Assembly: GCA_014653775.1 (NCBI GenBank)
Contig: JACWEA010000002.1
Coordinates: 37,580 to 101,579 of the forward strand
From: Pelagibacterales bacterium SAG-MED30
Lineage (GTDB): Bacteria; Pseudomonadota; Alphaproteobacteria; Pelagibacterales; Pelagibacteraceae
Direction of reading: 5' to 3'
Length of the DNA stretch: 64,000 nucleotides
Shown here in pieces: positions 23,010 through 35,971 of this stretch (the first letter of the stretch is position 1; each line of letters starts with the position of its first letter). A model generated the notes under the pieces. That model did no database searches, had not been told where the DNA came from, and saw only the letters and a list, made by a program, of their open reading frames with translations. The position numbers and the translations under genes were made by a program.

Positions 23010-24409
23010 TGTCAGAAAAATTTCAAGCTGTTGTTATAGGTGGTGGACCAGGTGGTTATGTTTGTGCAATAAGGTTAGCACAATTAGGATTAAAAACAGC
23101 ATGCATCGAATCAAGAGGATCATTAGGAGGAACTTGTTTAAACGTAGGATGTATTCCATCTAAAAGTTTACTAAATTTGTCTGAAGAATTTCATAAAGTA
23201 AAAGGTTTAGCAAAAAAAGGTATAGAAATTGAAAATGTAAAATTGAATCTTGATAAAATGATGAAGAGTAAAGATAAAGCTGTGACAGTTCTTACAAAAG
23301 GTGTTGAATTTCTATTAAAAAAAAACAAAGTCACTTATTTTAAAGGTCATGGAAGTTTTAAGTCTAAAAACGAAATTTCTATTAAAGATGATCAGAATAA
23401 AGAAAAATTAATTAAAACTGAAAAAACAATAATAGCCTCAGGTTCAATTCCCCTCTCTTTGCCAGGAATAGAAATAGATGAAAAGATAATAGTTTCCTCT
23501 ACAGGAGCTTTAAAATTAGACAAAGTTCCAAAAAAAATGATTGTAGTTGGTGGAGGATATATTGGTTTAGAAATGGGTTCTGTGTGGTCGAGACTAGGTG
23601 CAGAAGTTCAGGTTGTTGAGTTTTTAGATCATATAACACCCGGTATGGATAAAGAGATTTCATTAGAATTTATGAAAATTTTAAAAAAGCAGGGAATAAA
23701 ATTTAATATGCAAAATAAAGTAGAAAAAATTAAAAAAAATGATTCAGGAGCAATAGTTTTAACTGTAGACAAAGATGGGAATAAAAATAGTTTTGAATGT
23801 GATGTTGTATTAATTGCTGTTGGTAGAAAGCCAAACACTAAAGATTTAAATTTAGAAGCTTTAGGAGTTGAGCTAGATGAAAAAAAAAGGATAAAAACTG
23901 ACAAAACTTTTAAAACTAATATTGAAGATGTATATGCAATTGGAGATGTGATAGTTGGTCCAATGCTTGCACATAAAGCGGAGGATGAAGGAATTGCTGT
24001 TGCAGAAAATATTGTTGGTCAATCAGGTCATGTTAATTACAGTACAATTCCAGGTGTGATTTATACAACTCCTGAAGTTGCTTCAATAGGTAAAACAGAA
24101 GAACAACTAAAAGAAAATAAAAAAAAATATAAAGTAGGCAAATTTTCGTTTATGGCTAATTCAAGGGCAAAAGCTATAGATGATATTGAAGGGTTTGTAA
24201 AAATTTTAGCAGATGAAAAAACAGACAAAGTTCTTGGAGCCCACATAATTGGTCCTCATGCAGGAGAATTAATTGCTGAAATTGGTATTGCTATGGAATT
24301 TGGAGCTAGTGCAGAAGATATTGCACGTACATGTCATGCTCATCCAACCTTTTCGGAAGCCGTAAAAGAAGCTGCGTTATCTGTAGATAAAAGAGCAATA
24401 CACTCATAA
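23009..24409 (+). CDS. lpd: Dihydrolipoyl dehydrogenase (E3)
   Basis: VVIGGGPGGYVCAIRLAQLGLKTACIE, GGTCLNVGCIPSKSLL, AIGDVIVGPMLAHKAEDEG, CHAHPTFSEAVKEAAL. Confidence 0.97.
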   Translation: MSEKFQAVVIGGGPGGYVCAIRLAQLGLKTACIESRGSLGGTCLNVGCIPSKSLLNLSEEFHKVKGLAKKGIEIENVKLNLDKMMKSKDKAVTVLTKGVEFLLKKNKVTYFKGHGSFKSKNEISIKDDQNKEKLIKTEKTIIASGSIPLSLPGIEIDEKIIVSSTGALKLDKVPKKMIVVGGGYIGLEMGSVWSRLGAEVQVVEFLDHITPGMDKEISLEFMKILKKQGIKFNMQNKVEKIKKNDSGAIVLTVDKDGNKNSFECDVVLIAVGRKPNTKDLNLEALGVELDEKKRIKTDKTFKTNIEDVYAIGDVIVGPMLAHKAEDEGIAVAENIVGQSGHVNYSTIPGVIYTTPEVASIGKTEEQLKENKKKYKVGKFSFMANSRAKAIDDIEGFVKILADEKTDKVLGAHIIGPHAGELIAEIGIAMEFGASAEDIARTCHAHPTFSEAVKEAALSVDKRAIHS

Positions 24410-24417
24410 TTAATACT

Positions 24418-25272
24418 TTATTTTGGAGTTAAAATTAACCATTCCTGGTTATCTTTTCTTCCTTCACTCAAAGCTAATAATCTTTCATTATCATTGAAGT
24501 TATCGAGCTCCTTGAATTTGTTTAGATTATATGATTTTCTTTTTATAAGTTTGCAGTGAAATATTTTTTTTGCATTTTTAATTAATTCATAATATTTTTT
24601 TTTCCCATAAAATAAGTGTAATTCACAAACTATATGACAGTCTTTTAAAAGTTTTAAAACTTTAATTGACAATAAGTCGAATTCAGCTCCTTCGATATCA
24701 ATTAAGATTGTACATTTCTTTTTTTTGTTAATAATTCTTTTAAGACTTAAATATTTAGCTTCACCTTTAATTTTGATATTTTGTTTACAATTATTCAATT
24801 TATGATTTAATTTAATTACTTCACGAGATTTGCTATTAACTTCAAAAGCATAAATATTTTTAAAAATTTTTTTAAAAGCCATCCCCACAACATAAAAACC
24901 ATCTGCTGCTCCAATATCAATAAATGTATTATTTTTCTTTGAAAATTTAATTAAAATATTTAAAATTTGTTCTTCATAAGTACCAAGTATTTTAGTAATT
25001 AATCCATGCTCTAATTCCCAGGATTTCATTTTACCAATTTTCATATCTTTAAATGGTCCATATTGGACAGTTGATCCGTACATATTTGATAATTTATTCC
25101 AAACATTAATTTGAGCTTTTTGAATTTCATCTGGTTTTTTAAAAATGAATAGTATAATTTTTACAATTAAATCAACTAATCCATATTTTTTGTAAATTTT
25201 ATGTGATTTTTTAATATAATATTTCATATATAACGTTTGATTTTTAACAAATGAGAATTTATTTTTTATCAT
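24418..25272 (-). CDS. FkbM-family methyltransferase-like protein
   Basis: TFIDIGAADGFYVVGMAFKK SAM-binding motif I-like; IYAFEVNSKSREVIKLNHKLN; CTILIDIEGAEFDLL (FkbM-type IDIEGAE). Opposite strand to neighbours. Confidence 0.72.
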   Translation of the reverse strand: MIKNKFSFVKNQTLYMKYYIKKSHKIYKKYGLVDLIVKIILFIFKKPDEIQKAQINVWNKLSNMYGSTVQYGPFKDMKIGKMKSWELEHGLITKILGTYEEQILNILIKFSKKNNTFIDIGAADGFYVVGMAFKKIFKNIYAFEVNSKSREVIKLNHKLNNCKQNIKIKGEAKYLSLKRIINKKKKCTILIDIEGAEFDLLSIKVLKLLKDCHIVCELHLFYGKKKYYELIKNAKKIFHCKLIKRKSYNLNKFKELDNFNDNERLLALSEGRKDNQEWLILTPK

Positions 25273-25378
25273 ATTTATTTCTAAAAAAGTATAAAATATT
25301 AAGATCCTATATAATTATAAAAATCATTTATAATGGTAGATATAATTATTTATAAATATTATTTACTTAGCTGAATAT

Positions 25379-27334
25379 ATGAAATATCCAATTCTTTTAC
25401 CTAATATTTTTAATCATCCATTTACTTACGAAAGTAATATTGATCTTAGAGTTGGTGATTATGTTATAGTTCCTTTTGGGAGTTCAAGAGTAACAGGAGT
25501 AGTTTGGGATGAATTTGAAAAAAATAATAGAAAAAATTTTAAGATAAGGAATATTTTAAGAAAATTAAATGTTACTCCGCTAAAAAAAAATACAATTAAT
25601 TTTTTAAATTGGTTTGCGGAATATAATATTATTCCAAAAGGTATGGCATTAAAACTTGTATTACTTAGTAGCACTGCAATAGAAGATAAAGAAAAAAAGT
25701 TTTATAAAATTTTTGAAAATAAGATTAAAAAAACTTCTATCAAATTATCGAATGATCAAAAAAATTCACTAGGAAAGATGAATGCCTTAAATAAAAAGTT
25801 TAGAGTACATGTGTTACAAGGAATAACAGGATCTGGGAAAACTTTAATTTATTTTGAAGCACTAAAACCTTTAATAAGTAAGGGTTTTCAAGGATTAATT
25901 TTATTACCTGAAATAGGATTAACAGGGCAGTTTGAACAAAAATTTTTTGAATATTTTGGGTTTAAGCCAGCAGTTTGGCATTCAAATATTTCAAAAAAAA
26001 AGAAAGAACTTATTTGGAGTGGTGTTTCTAGGGGAGATATTAAGGTTATCATTGGTGCAAGATCATCATTATTTTTACCTTTTAAAAAATTAGGAATGAT
26101 TATTGTTGACGAAGAACACGATCAGTCGTTCAAACAGGATGAGGGAGTAACTTATAATGCTCGTGACATGGCAATCTCTAGAGCTTCATTTGAAAATGTA
26201 CCAATAAATTTGATTACTGCAGTTCCATCAATAGAAACATTTGAAAATATTAAAAAAGGTAAGTATGGGGTTTCTAAATTAAATGAAAGATATAAAAACT
26301 CAGCGTTACCAAATTATGAAATTATTAATTTAAATAATTCAAAATTAGAAAATCAATCATGGCTCTCAGATAAAGTGATTGAAAAAGCGAATTTTCATCT
26401 AGAAAAAAACGACCAAGTATTATTTTTTCTCAACAGAAGGGGATTTTCACCCAATGTGTTATGTAATAAATGTTTTAATACTTTTTCATGTCCCAATTGT
26501 AGTATTAATTTAGTTTTTCATAAAAAAAAGAATAATTTATTATGTCATTATTGTGGATATAAAACTGATCTTAAAAGAAAATGTCTAAAAAAAGGTGAAT
26601 GTAATTTTGTCTTTAGTGGACCAGGTGTTGAAAGAATTTCAGAAGAAGTTAAAAAAAAATTTCCTAATAAAAAAGTAGAAATTTTTTCTAGTGATACAAT
26701 GAATAAAAAAGACTCAATTAATAAATTAGATAAAATTATAAACAATGAAACCCAAATATTAGTGGGAACTCAATTAATATCTAAGGGATTTCATTTTCCA
26801 AGCCTTAATTGTATCGTAGTTATTGATATTGATCTTTCGTCACAAGGGCATGATTTGCGAGCAGCTGAAAAAAATTTACAACTTTATCATCAATTATCAG
26901 GCCGTGCAGGGAGAGCTGGAAAACCAGCAACAGTGTATTTTCAGACTTATAACAATAATACAAAAATGATTTCTGATATAACTAATAAAAATCCAGATAT
27001 TTTTTTAGAAAGAGAATTGGAAATTAGAAGAAAAAACAAACTACCGCCCTTTCAAAGATTTATCTCTATAATTTTAACTGGGAATAATGAAAGTAAATTG
27101 GAAAAAGAAGCTTTTTATTTTAAAAATTTTATTGAAAATAAAATTGAAGGCAAGGTTTTAGGTCCTGTAAATGCTCTATTATTTAGATTAAAAAAAAAAT
27201 ATAGAGTTAGATTGCTTGTTAGGGGACCTAAGACTATGAAAGTACAAAACTCATTAGCTAAAATAATTCCTAAATATAAATTTTCCTCAGGAATAAAACT
27301 GTCAGTTGATGTTGACCCAATAAACTTCAATTAA
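25379..27334 (+). CDS. priA: Primosomal protein N' (replication restart helicase)
   Basis: GITGSGKTLIYFEAL, IIVDEEHDQSFKQDEGVTYNARDMA, paired zinc-binding cysteine motifs CNKCFNTFSCPNCSINL...CHYCGYK, QLSGRAGRAGKP. Confidence 0.95.
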   Translation: MKYPILLPNIFNHPFTYESNIDLRVGDYVIVPFGSSRVTGVVWDEFEKNNRKNFKIRNILRKLNVTPLKKNTINFLNWFAEYNIIPKGMALKLVLLSSTAIEDKEKKFYKIFENKIKKTSIKLSNDQKNSLGKMNALNKKFRVHVLQGITGSGKTLIYFEALKPLISKGFQGLILLPEIGLTGQFEQKFFEYFGFKPAVWHSNISKKKKELIWSGVSRGDIKVIIGARSSLFLPFKKLGMIIVDEEHDQSFKQDEGVTYNARDMAISRASFENVPINLITAVPSIETFENIKKGKYGVSKLNERYKNSALPNYEIINLNNSKLENQSWLSDKVIEKANFHLEKNDQVLFFLNRRGFSPNVLCNKCFNTFSCPNCSINLVFHKKKNNLLCHYCGYKTDLKRKCLKKGECNFVFSGPGVERISEEVKKKFPNKKVEIFSSDTMNKKDSINKLDKIINNETQILVGTQLISKGFHFPSLNCIVVIDIDLSSQGHDLRAAEKNLQLYHQLSGRAGRAGKPATVYFQTYNNNTKMISDITNKNPDIFLERELEIRRKNKLPPFQRFISIILTGNNESKLEKEAFYFKNFIENKIEGKVLGPVNALLFRLKKKYRVRLLVRGPKTMKVQNSLAKIIPKYKFSSGIKLSVDVDPINFN

Positions 27335-27338
27335 TCAC

Positions 27339-27356
27339 AAAAAAAAGGTCTTTTTT
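27339..27356 (+). terminator. Candidate terminator after priA
   Basis: A-tract/GGTC/T-tract (AAAAAAAAGGTCTTTTTT), weak A-U stem with T-run. Confidence 0.35.
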
Positions 27357-27442
27357 ATAAATCAGTCTCTTGAAGACATAAAGGTCATGTGTTAATTAAA
27401 ACGTGATTTTTAATTAATTTTCAACATTATAAAGGTATTAAA

Positions 27443-28000
27443 TTGAGCAAAGATAAGGGATTTTCTATAACTTCTGCAGAAAGATACTCTTTAGCACTTT
27501 ATGAGCTATCTAATGAAATTAAACTTCTTGATAAAATTGAAGAGCAATCTTTATCAGTTTTAACATTAATTAATAAAAGCGAAGGTTTCTCAAATTTTAT
27601 TAAAGATCCTACAATTGACCAAGCAGATTTATTAAAAACAGTAGATACGATTTCCAAAGTCTATAATTTTGAAACACTATTAAAAAATTTTTTAAGTTTT
27701 TTAATTAAAAAAAGACGGTTCTTTTTCATCGAACGAATTCTCAAAAGTTTTATTGAAATTTGTTCTAAAAAAAGAGGAGAGCTTAAAGCAGAATTAAAAT
27801 CTGCAAAAGAACTATCTAACGACGAAATAATAAAAATTACAGAGGAGCTTACTAAAAATTTTAGCTCAAAAATAAAATTAAATTACACACATGATAAAAG
27901 TTTAATAGGAGGCTTAGTAGTACAGGTTGGGAGTACTATGGTTGATACCTCGATTAAAAATAAATTACAACAAATCGAAAATAGAATGATAGAGGCATAA
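27443..28000 (+). CDS. atpH: ATP synthase F1 subunit delta (TTG start)
   Basis: ITSAERYSLALYELSNEI..., KGLVVQVGSTMVDTSIKNKLQQ-type C-terminus (SLIGGLVVQVGSTMVDTSIKNKL); first gene before atpA. Confidence 0.93.
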   Translation: MSKDKGFSITSAERYSLALYELSNEIKLLDKIEEQSLSVLTLINKSEGFSNFIKDPTIDQADLLKTVDTISKVYNFETLLKNFLSFLIKKRRFFFIERILKSFIEICSKKRGELKAELKSAKELSNDEIIKITEELTKNFSSKIKLNYTHDKSLIGGLVVQVGSTMVDTSIKNKLQQIENRMIEA

Positions 28001-29536
28001 ATGGAAATAAATCCTTCAGAAGTAACTAAGATATTAAAAGAACAAATTAAAAATTTTGGAGATAAAGCTGAAGTGACTGAGGTTGGTCAAGTTTTATCAG
28101 TTGGTGATGGTATTGCTAGAATATATGGTTTAGATAATGTTCAGGCTGGTGAAATGGTTGAGTTCGCTGATGGTTCAAAAGGAATGGCCCTTAATTTAGA
28201 AAGTGAAAATGTTGGAGTTGTAATTTTTGGTGACGATAGGAATATAAAAGAGGGTGATGTAGTAAAAAGAACTGGTGAAATTGTTGACACTCCTGTAGGA
28301 AAAGAATTATTAGGTAGAGTTGTTGATGGTCTAGGAAATCCAATTGATGGTAAAGGATCATTAGACAAGAATGTTAAAAAAAGTAGAGTAGAGGTAAAAG
28401 CTCCTGGGATTATACCAAGACAGTCAGTTAGTGAACCAATGCAAACTGGATTAAAGTCTATTGATAGTTTGGTTCCTATTGGGAGAGGACAAAGGGAATT
28501 AATTATTGGAGATAGACAAACGGGAAAAACAGCTGTTGCAGTTGATGCAATCATAAATCAAAAAAAAATTAATGAATCAGGAGATGAGAAACAAAAATTA
28601 TATTGTATTTATGTTGCTGTGGGTCAAAAAAGATCAACAGTAAGACAAATTCAAAAAACACTAGAGGAAGCTGGAGCAATGGAATACACAACTATTGTTG
28701 CTGCTACTGCATCAGACTCAGCACCTTTACAGTTTTTAGCACCATATACTGGATGTACTATGGGTGAATATTTTAGAGATAATGGAATGCATGCATTAAT
28801 CATTTATGATGATTTATCTAAGCAGGCAGTTGCTTACAGACAAATGTCCCTACTTTTGAGAAGACCTCCAGGACGAGAGGCTTATCCAGGAGATGTATTC
28901 TATCTTCATAGTAGATTACTTGAAAGAGCTGCAAAATTAAGTGATGAACATGGAGGAGGATCGCTTACAGCACTCCCAATTATTGAAACTCAAGGTGGTG
29001 ATGTATCAGCATTCATACCAACTAATGTGATTTCTATTACTGATGGACAAATATTTTTAGAAACAGAACTTTTTAATCAAGGTATTAGACCTGCAATTAA
29101 CGTAGGACTTTCGGTATCTAGGGTAGGATCTTCAGCCCAGACAAAAGCTATGAAAAAAGTTTCAGGATCAATGAAATTAGAGTTAGCACAATATAGAGAA
29201 ATGGCAGCATTTGCTCAATTTGGATCTGATCTTGATGCATCTACTCAACAACTTCTAAACAGAGGTTCAAAATTAACTGAGCTCTTAAAACAAAAACAAT
29301 ATTCACCGATGACAGTTGCAGAACAAGTAATATCTGTTTTTTGTGGTGTAAAAGGATATTTAGATAATATTGACTTAAAGGATGTTGCTGAATTTGAGAA
29401 CAAAATTATTGAAAAATGTAAATCAAATAAACCTGAAATAATTGATGCAATTCAAAGCTCAGGTAAACTAGAAGAGGATAAAGAAAAATTACTAGTTGAT
29501 GTTATTACTCAATTAAAAGGTAATTTTAAATCTTAA
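28001..29536 (+). CDS. atpA: ATP synthase F1 subunit alpha
   Basis: [58 protein letters not shown]. Confidence 0.99.
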   Translation: MEINPSEVTKILKEQIKNFGDKAEVTEVGQVLSVGDGIARIYGLDNVQAGEMVEFADGSKGMALNLESENVGVVIFGDDRNIKEGDVVKRTGEIVDTPVGKELLGRVVDGLGNPIDGKGSLDKNVKKSRVEVKAPGIIPRQSVSEPMQTGLKSIDSLVPIGRGQRELIIGDRQTGKTAVAVDAIINQKKINESGDEKQKLYCIYVAVGQKRSTVRQIQKTLEEAGAMEYTTIVAATASDSAPLQFLAPYTGCTMGEYFRDNGMHALIIYDDLSKQAVAYRQMSLLLRRPPGREAYPGDVFYLHSRLLERAAKLSDEHGGGSLTALPIIETQGGDVSAFIPTNVISITDGQIFLETELFNQGIRPAINVGLSVSRVGSSAQTKAMKKVSGSMKLELAQYREMAAFAQFGSDLDASTQQLLNRGSKLTELLKQKQYSPMTVAEQVISVFCGVKGYLDNIDLKDVAEFENKIIEKCKSNKPEIIDAIQSSGKLEEDKEKLLVDVITQLKGNFKS

Positions 29537-29542
29537 TATATT

Positions 29543-31835
<2,293 letters not shown>

Positions 31836-31836
<1 letters not shown>

Positions 31837-32228
31837 TGAGTGAAGAATTTAAAGTAGAAATAGTTAATCCTGAAAAATCTTTTTTATCTAAAGAAGATGT
31901 TACTGAAGTTGTGGTCCCAGCTTTTGAGGGAGAAATGGGGATTTTGAAAGATCATATTTCAATAATTTCTTTTTTAAAACCCGGAATTATTAATATTCAA
32001 TCAAAATCTGGAGAAGAAAATTTTTTTATAGAAGATGGTATTGTTGAATTTAAAAACAACAATTTGTCCATATTAACAAGTTCTATATTTAGCTTAAAAG
32101 ATGTAGATAAAAATAGAATCCAAGATCTTATTAAAATAGCCGAGGAAGAAACTAAAAAAAATGAAATTAATGATCAAGCAAAATTTTTAATAGATCAAAA
32201 AATTGATGTATTAAGATCTATTAATTAA
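31836..32228 (+). CDS. atpC: ATP synthase F1 subunit epsilon
   Basis: FKVEIVNPEKSFLSKEDVTEVVVPAFEGEMGILKDHISIISFLKPG; last gene of atp operon. Confidence 0.95.
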
Positions 32229-32697
32229 TTATTTTTTGTACTTTTTTTTGAACTTCTTTGTATACATTAAGTTTAAAGTCTACTACCAATTCAGTAATTA
32301 ATTTGAGGTCTACCCATTTCCACTCTAAAAATTCAGGTTTTTTAGTTTTAATATTTATTTCATTATCTTTGCCTAGATATCTCATTAAAAACCATTTCTG
32401 TTCTTGACCTCTATATTTTCCTTTCCAGATAATTCCTAAGAGATGATCTGGTAAATGGTAGGTTATAAAACCATCAAATTCCTTAATTAATTTAACATTT
32501 TTAATACTAGTTTCTTCCTCAAGTTCACGATAAGCAGCAGTAATAAAATCTTCACCTTTATCAACCCCACCCTGAGGCATTTGCCAAAAATCTTTGGGAT
32601 TATCTATTCTTTTTGCTACAAAAACTTTGTTGTCTTTATTTAAGACAACAATTCCCACTCCGCTTCTAAGCGGCAAATTTTTAAATTCATCTTTCAT
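32221..32697 (-). CDS. rppH: RNA pyrophosphohydrolase (Nudix)
   Basis: GVGIVVLNKDNKVFVAKRIDNPKDFWQMPQGGVDKGEDFITAAYRELEEETSI Nudix box. Confidence 0.93.
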   Translation of the reverse strand: MKDEFKNLPLRSGVGIVVLNKDNKVFVAKRIDNPKDFWQMPQGGVDKGEDFITAAYRELEEETSIKNVKLIKEFDGFITYHLPDHLLGIIWKGKYRGQEQKWFLMRYLGKDNEINIKTKKPEFLEWKWVDLKLITELVVDFKLNVYKEVQKKVQKIIN

Positions 32698-32698
32698 T

Positions 32699-33838
32699 TT
32701 AACCGTTTAAAAGTTTTATAGCGTAATTAAGTTGATTGTCTTTATCAGTTTTTATTTTAAATTTGTCACCTTCTTCATTAACTGTAATATCAGGACTAAC
32801 TCCTACTTCTGAAATTGATTTACCAGATGGTAAATAATATTTTGCCACAGTTAATCTTATTGCTCCATCATTTTTTAATGGAATAATAGATTGAACTGAA
32901 CCTTTTCCATAACTATTTTCACCAATTAAAATTGCTCTTTTATGATCTTTTAAAGCTCCAGCTACAATTTCCGAGGCTGATGCTGAACCATAATTTATCA
33001 ATATAATTAATTTTTTCCCATTTGTTAAATCTCCTTTTTTAGCAAACCATTTTCGATTTTCAGATTTTTTTCGACTTTTTGTAGAAACAATTTCTCCATT
33101 ATCTAAAAAAAAATCTGAAATCTTAATTGCTTGAGTTAAAAGTCCTCCAGGATTATTTCTTAAATCTAAAATATAAGAATTTACATTTTTATTATTTTCT
33201 AATTCTTTAATTTTTTTTTGTATCTGTTCGCTGCTATTTTCATTAAAAGAAGTGAGCCTTATATATCCTATATTATCTTCTAATAAATCTGTTTTGACAG
33301 ATTGTATTTCAATAATTTCTCTAATGATATTAAACTTAAGCGCTTTTTTTTCTCCTCTTCTTCTTATAGTAAGTTCTATGCTAGATCCAACTGGCCCCCT
33401 CATTAAATCAACTGCCTCACTAAGCGTTTTACCTTGAACTTGTATATCCTCTATTTTAACAATGTAATCTCCTGCTTTAATTCCAGCATTTGCTGCCGGG
33501 GTATCATCTATTGGAGAAATTACTTTTACAACTCCAGACTCCATACTTACTTCGATACCTAATCCTCCAAATTCTCCACTTGTTTCAGTTTGCATTTCAT
33601 TGAAAATTTCAGGTGACATATATGCTGAATAAGGATCTAAGGATTGAAGTAGACCATTTATTGCAGCATCCATACTTTCTGATTGATTAACTTCATCGAC
33701 ATATTCTTGGTTAATTTTTTCTAAAACTTCACCAAAAAGATCAATTTTTTTATAAATATCAACTTCAGCTGCGTGTGAAAAATTTATTAAAAATAAATTA
33801 ATTAAAACAATTATTAAAATTTGAGTTTTTTTTTTCAT
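32699..33838 (-). CDS. ctpA: Carboxy-terminal processing protease (PDZ, S41); ORF track start 33874, ATG 33838 preferred
   Basis: MDAAINGLLQSLDPYSAYMSPE, PDZ segment GGLGIEVSMESGVVKVISPIDDTPAANAGIKAGD, LRNNPGGLLTQAI, NYGSASASEIVAGALKDHKRAILIGENSYGKGSVQ. Confidence 0.95.
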   Translation of the reverse strand: MKKKTQILIIVLINLFLINFSHAAEVDIYKKIDLFGEVLEKINQEYVDEVNQSESMDAAINGLLQSLDPYSAYMSPEIFNEMQTETSGEFGGLGIEVSMESGVVKVISPIDDTPAANAGIKAGDYIVKIEDIQVQGKTLSEAVDLMRGPVGSSIELTIRRRGEKKALKFNIIREIIEIQSVKTDLLEDNIGYIRLTSFNENSSEQIQKKIKELENNKNVNSYILDLRNNPGGLLTQAIKISDFFLDNGEIVSTKSRKKSENRKWFAKKGDLTNGKKLIILINYGSASASEIVAGALKDHKRAILIGENSYGKGSVQSIIPLKNDGAIRLTVAKYYLPSGKSISEVGVSPDITVNEEGDKFKIKTDKDNQLNYAIKLLNG

Positions 33839-34185
33839 ATAATTAATTTTTCTTGAGGAATTAATTCTGACCATATTTTTTCTAATTCATAAAATTTTCT
33901 TTTTTCCGGATGGAATATATGAATTATTAAATCAATACCATCAACCAATTTCCATTCATTACTGTCTTTCCCCTCTATTTTTGAGTCTTTTAAACCATTA
34001 TCCTGTAATTTTTTTAAAACTTGTTCTGATAAGGATTGAATGTGTCTTGATGAAGTTCCACTTGCTATGATCATATAATCTGCCATAAAACTTTTATCTT
34101 TAAGATCAATGCTTACTATATCGTGGGCTTTATTAAGGTCTAGAGTTTTGATAATTGTTTTTTTTAAATTTAAAGATTTATCCAT
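33835..34185 (-). CDS. rsfS: Ribosome silencing factor
   Basis: DIVSIDLKDKSFMADYMIIASGTSSRHIQSLSEQVLKKL; DGIDLIIHIFHPEKRKFYELEKIW. Confidence 0.94.
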   Translation of the reverse strand: MDKSLNLKKTIIKTLDLNKAHDIVSIDLKDKSFMADYMIIASGTSSRHIQSLSEQVLKKLQDNGLKDSKIEGKDSNEWKLVDGIDLIIHIFHPEKRKFYELEKIWSELIPQEKLII

Positions 34186-34203
34186 TAATTTTATAAAAGA
34201 TTA

Positions 34204-34740
34204 TCAAATTTTTCTTAATTGAGAAGAAGAAATATTGACTTTATTAAATTTCACAAATGTAATCTGTTTTTTATTTAATTTCTTAAATGTCTTTGAATTT
34301 AAAGATTTTTTTTTATAGCCATGTCTATCAAATACTATAATATTGCATTTTTGTGAAATTTCCTTCCACCTATACCATTTATGAAAATGAATTAGATTAT
34401 CTGCCCCCATTAAAAAATATAATTCTATTTTTTTATTTTTAGAAAAATGATTTATTAGATCAAAAGTTTTATTTGATTTAATTAAATCTTCATAATATTT
34501 AACTTTGACTAATTTATTTTTTTTAATAATTTTTTTACATAATGAAATTCGTTTTTTCAAATTATATTTGCTTTCATTTTTAAATGGACTTTTTTTCGTA
34601 ATAGCCCAGATCACAGAATATAAGTTAAATTTTTTGATAGCTTTTTTAGATATCGTTAAATGACCTTTATGTGCTGGATCAAATGTTCCTCCTAAAATTC
34701 CTACTCTCTTTTTATTAGAATTATTTTCTGATTTTACCAT
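34204..34740 (-). CDS. nadD: Nicotinate-nucleotide adenylyltransferase
   Basis: GILGGTFDPAHKGHLTISKKAI; FLMGADNLIHFHKWYRWKEI; ISSSQLRK. Confidence 0.94.
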   Translation of the reverse strand: MVKSENNSNKKRVGILGGTFDPAHKGHLTISKKAIKKFNLYSVIWAITKKSPFKNESKYNLKKRISLCKKIIKKNKLVKVKYYEDLIKSNKTFDLINHFSKNKKIELYFLMGADNLIHFHKWYRWKEISQKCNIIVFDRHGYKKKSLNSKTFKKLNKKQITFVKFNKVNISSSQLRKI

Positions 34741-35971
34741 TACTTATTACTTCATATTTATAAGACACAAGCTGATGTAATCCTACAGGTCCTCTTGGTG
34801 GGAGAGTATTAGTAGATATTCCAATTTCTCCTCCAAATCCAAACTCTCCTCCATCAGCAAATTGAGTTGATGTGTTTTGCATTGCAATTGAGCTTTTAAC
34901 TTCTTTTAAAAAAATTTTAGAAACTCTTGAGCTTTTCGTAATAATAGCATCAGTATGCATTGTTCCAAATTTATTTATATGATTGATTGCTTCTCTAACA
35001 TTTTTTACAGTTTTAATTGATACAATTGGTGCAAGGTATTCTTTTGACCAATCACTTTCTTTTGCCAAAATAATTTTACCTTTAAATTTTTTTTTAATTT
35101 TATTATCAGCAATAATTTTACATCCATTGTTTTTAAGATTTATTAAAACTAAATCACAAAATTTTTTTAATATTTTTTGATGTACTAAAATTGTTTCAGT
35201 TGCACCACAAATAGCTGTGTTTCTTAATTTTGCATTTAAAATAACCTTGTTAGCTAGTTTTAAATCAGCATTTGAATCGATATATGTATGACATAGTCCT
35301 TCTAAATGTCCTATTACAGGTATTCTAGAAAAATCTTGGACTTTTTTAACTAAATTTTTTCCACCTCTTGGAATTATCACATCTATGTATTTATTCATTT
35401 TAGATAATATAAAATCCACAGTCTTACGATTTTTATTATTGATGAACTGAACATAATTTATATTAACTTTATTCTTTTTAAGTACTTTTCTAAACAAATT
35501 AGAGAGAATTTTATTTGAATAATAGGCTTCTGAACCACCTTTTAAAATTACAGGGTTTCCTGATTTAAAACATAAACAAGCAACATCAGATGTAACATTG
35601 GGTCTGCTTTCATAAATAACACTTATAACTCCTATAGGAGTTGTTACTTTTGAAATTTTTAAACCATTTGGTCTACGCCATTTTTCTAATACATTATTAA
35701 CTGGATCTTTTAAGTTTTTGATAGAATTAATTGACTTAATAATTAAAGAAACTTTCTTTTTATCTAAAATTAGTCTTTTAATTAAGTTTGATTGTAATTT
35801 TTTTTTAGTTGCAAAGTATAAATCTTTTTTATTTTCTTTTATAATTTTTGATTGATTTATAAGAATAATTTTTTGATAATCTTTTAGTACTTTGTCCTTT
35901 TTTTTAGTAGAGATAGATTTAGAAAAAGCTTTTTTTGCATTTTTTCCTATAGCAATTAATAAATCTTTCAT
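34721..35971 (-). CDS. proA: Glutamate-5-semialdehyde dehydrogenase
   Basis: TPIGVISVIYESRPNVTSDVACLCFKSGNPVILKGGSEA; RNTAICGATETILVH; FGFGGEIGISTNTLPPRGPVGLHQLVSYKY. Confidence 0.97.
   Translation of the reverse strand: MKDLLIAIGKNAKKAFSKSISTKKKDKVLKDYQKIILINQSKIIKENKKDLYFATKKKLQSNLIKRLILDKKKVSLIIKSINSIKNLKDPVNNVLEKWRRPNGLKISKVTTPIGVISVIYESRPNVTSDVACLCFKSGNPVILKGGSEAYYSNKILSNLFRKVLKKNKVNINYVQFINNKNRKTVDFILSKMNKYIDVIIPRGGKNLVKKVQDFSRIPVIGHLEGLCHTYIDSNADLKLANKVILNAKLRNTAICGATETILVHQKILKKFCDLVLINLKNNGCKIIADNKIKKKFKGKIILAKESDWSKEYLAPIVSIKTVKNVREAINHINKFGTMHTDAIITKSSRVSKIFLKEVKSSIAMQNTSTQFADGGEFGFGGEIGISTNTLPPRGPVGLHQLVSYKYEVISNGKIRK

Noticed and set aside
28141-28554. 137-aa minus-strand ORF inside atpA
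   Set aside because: Antisense of a highly conserved gene, no start context or family motif; chance open frame.
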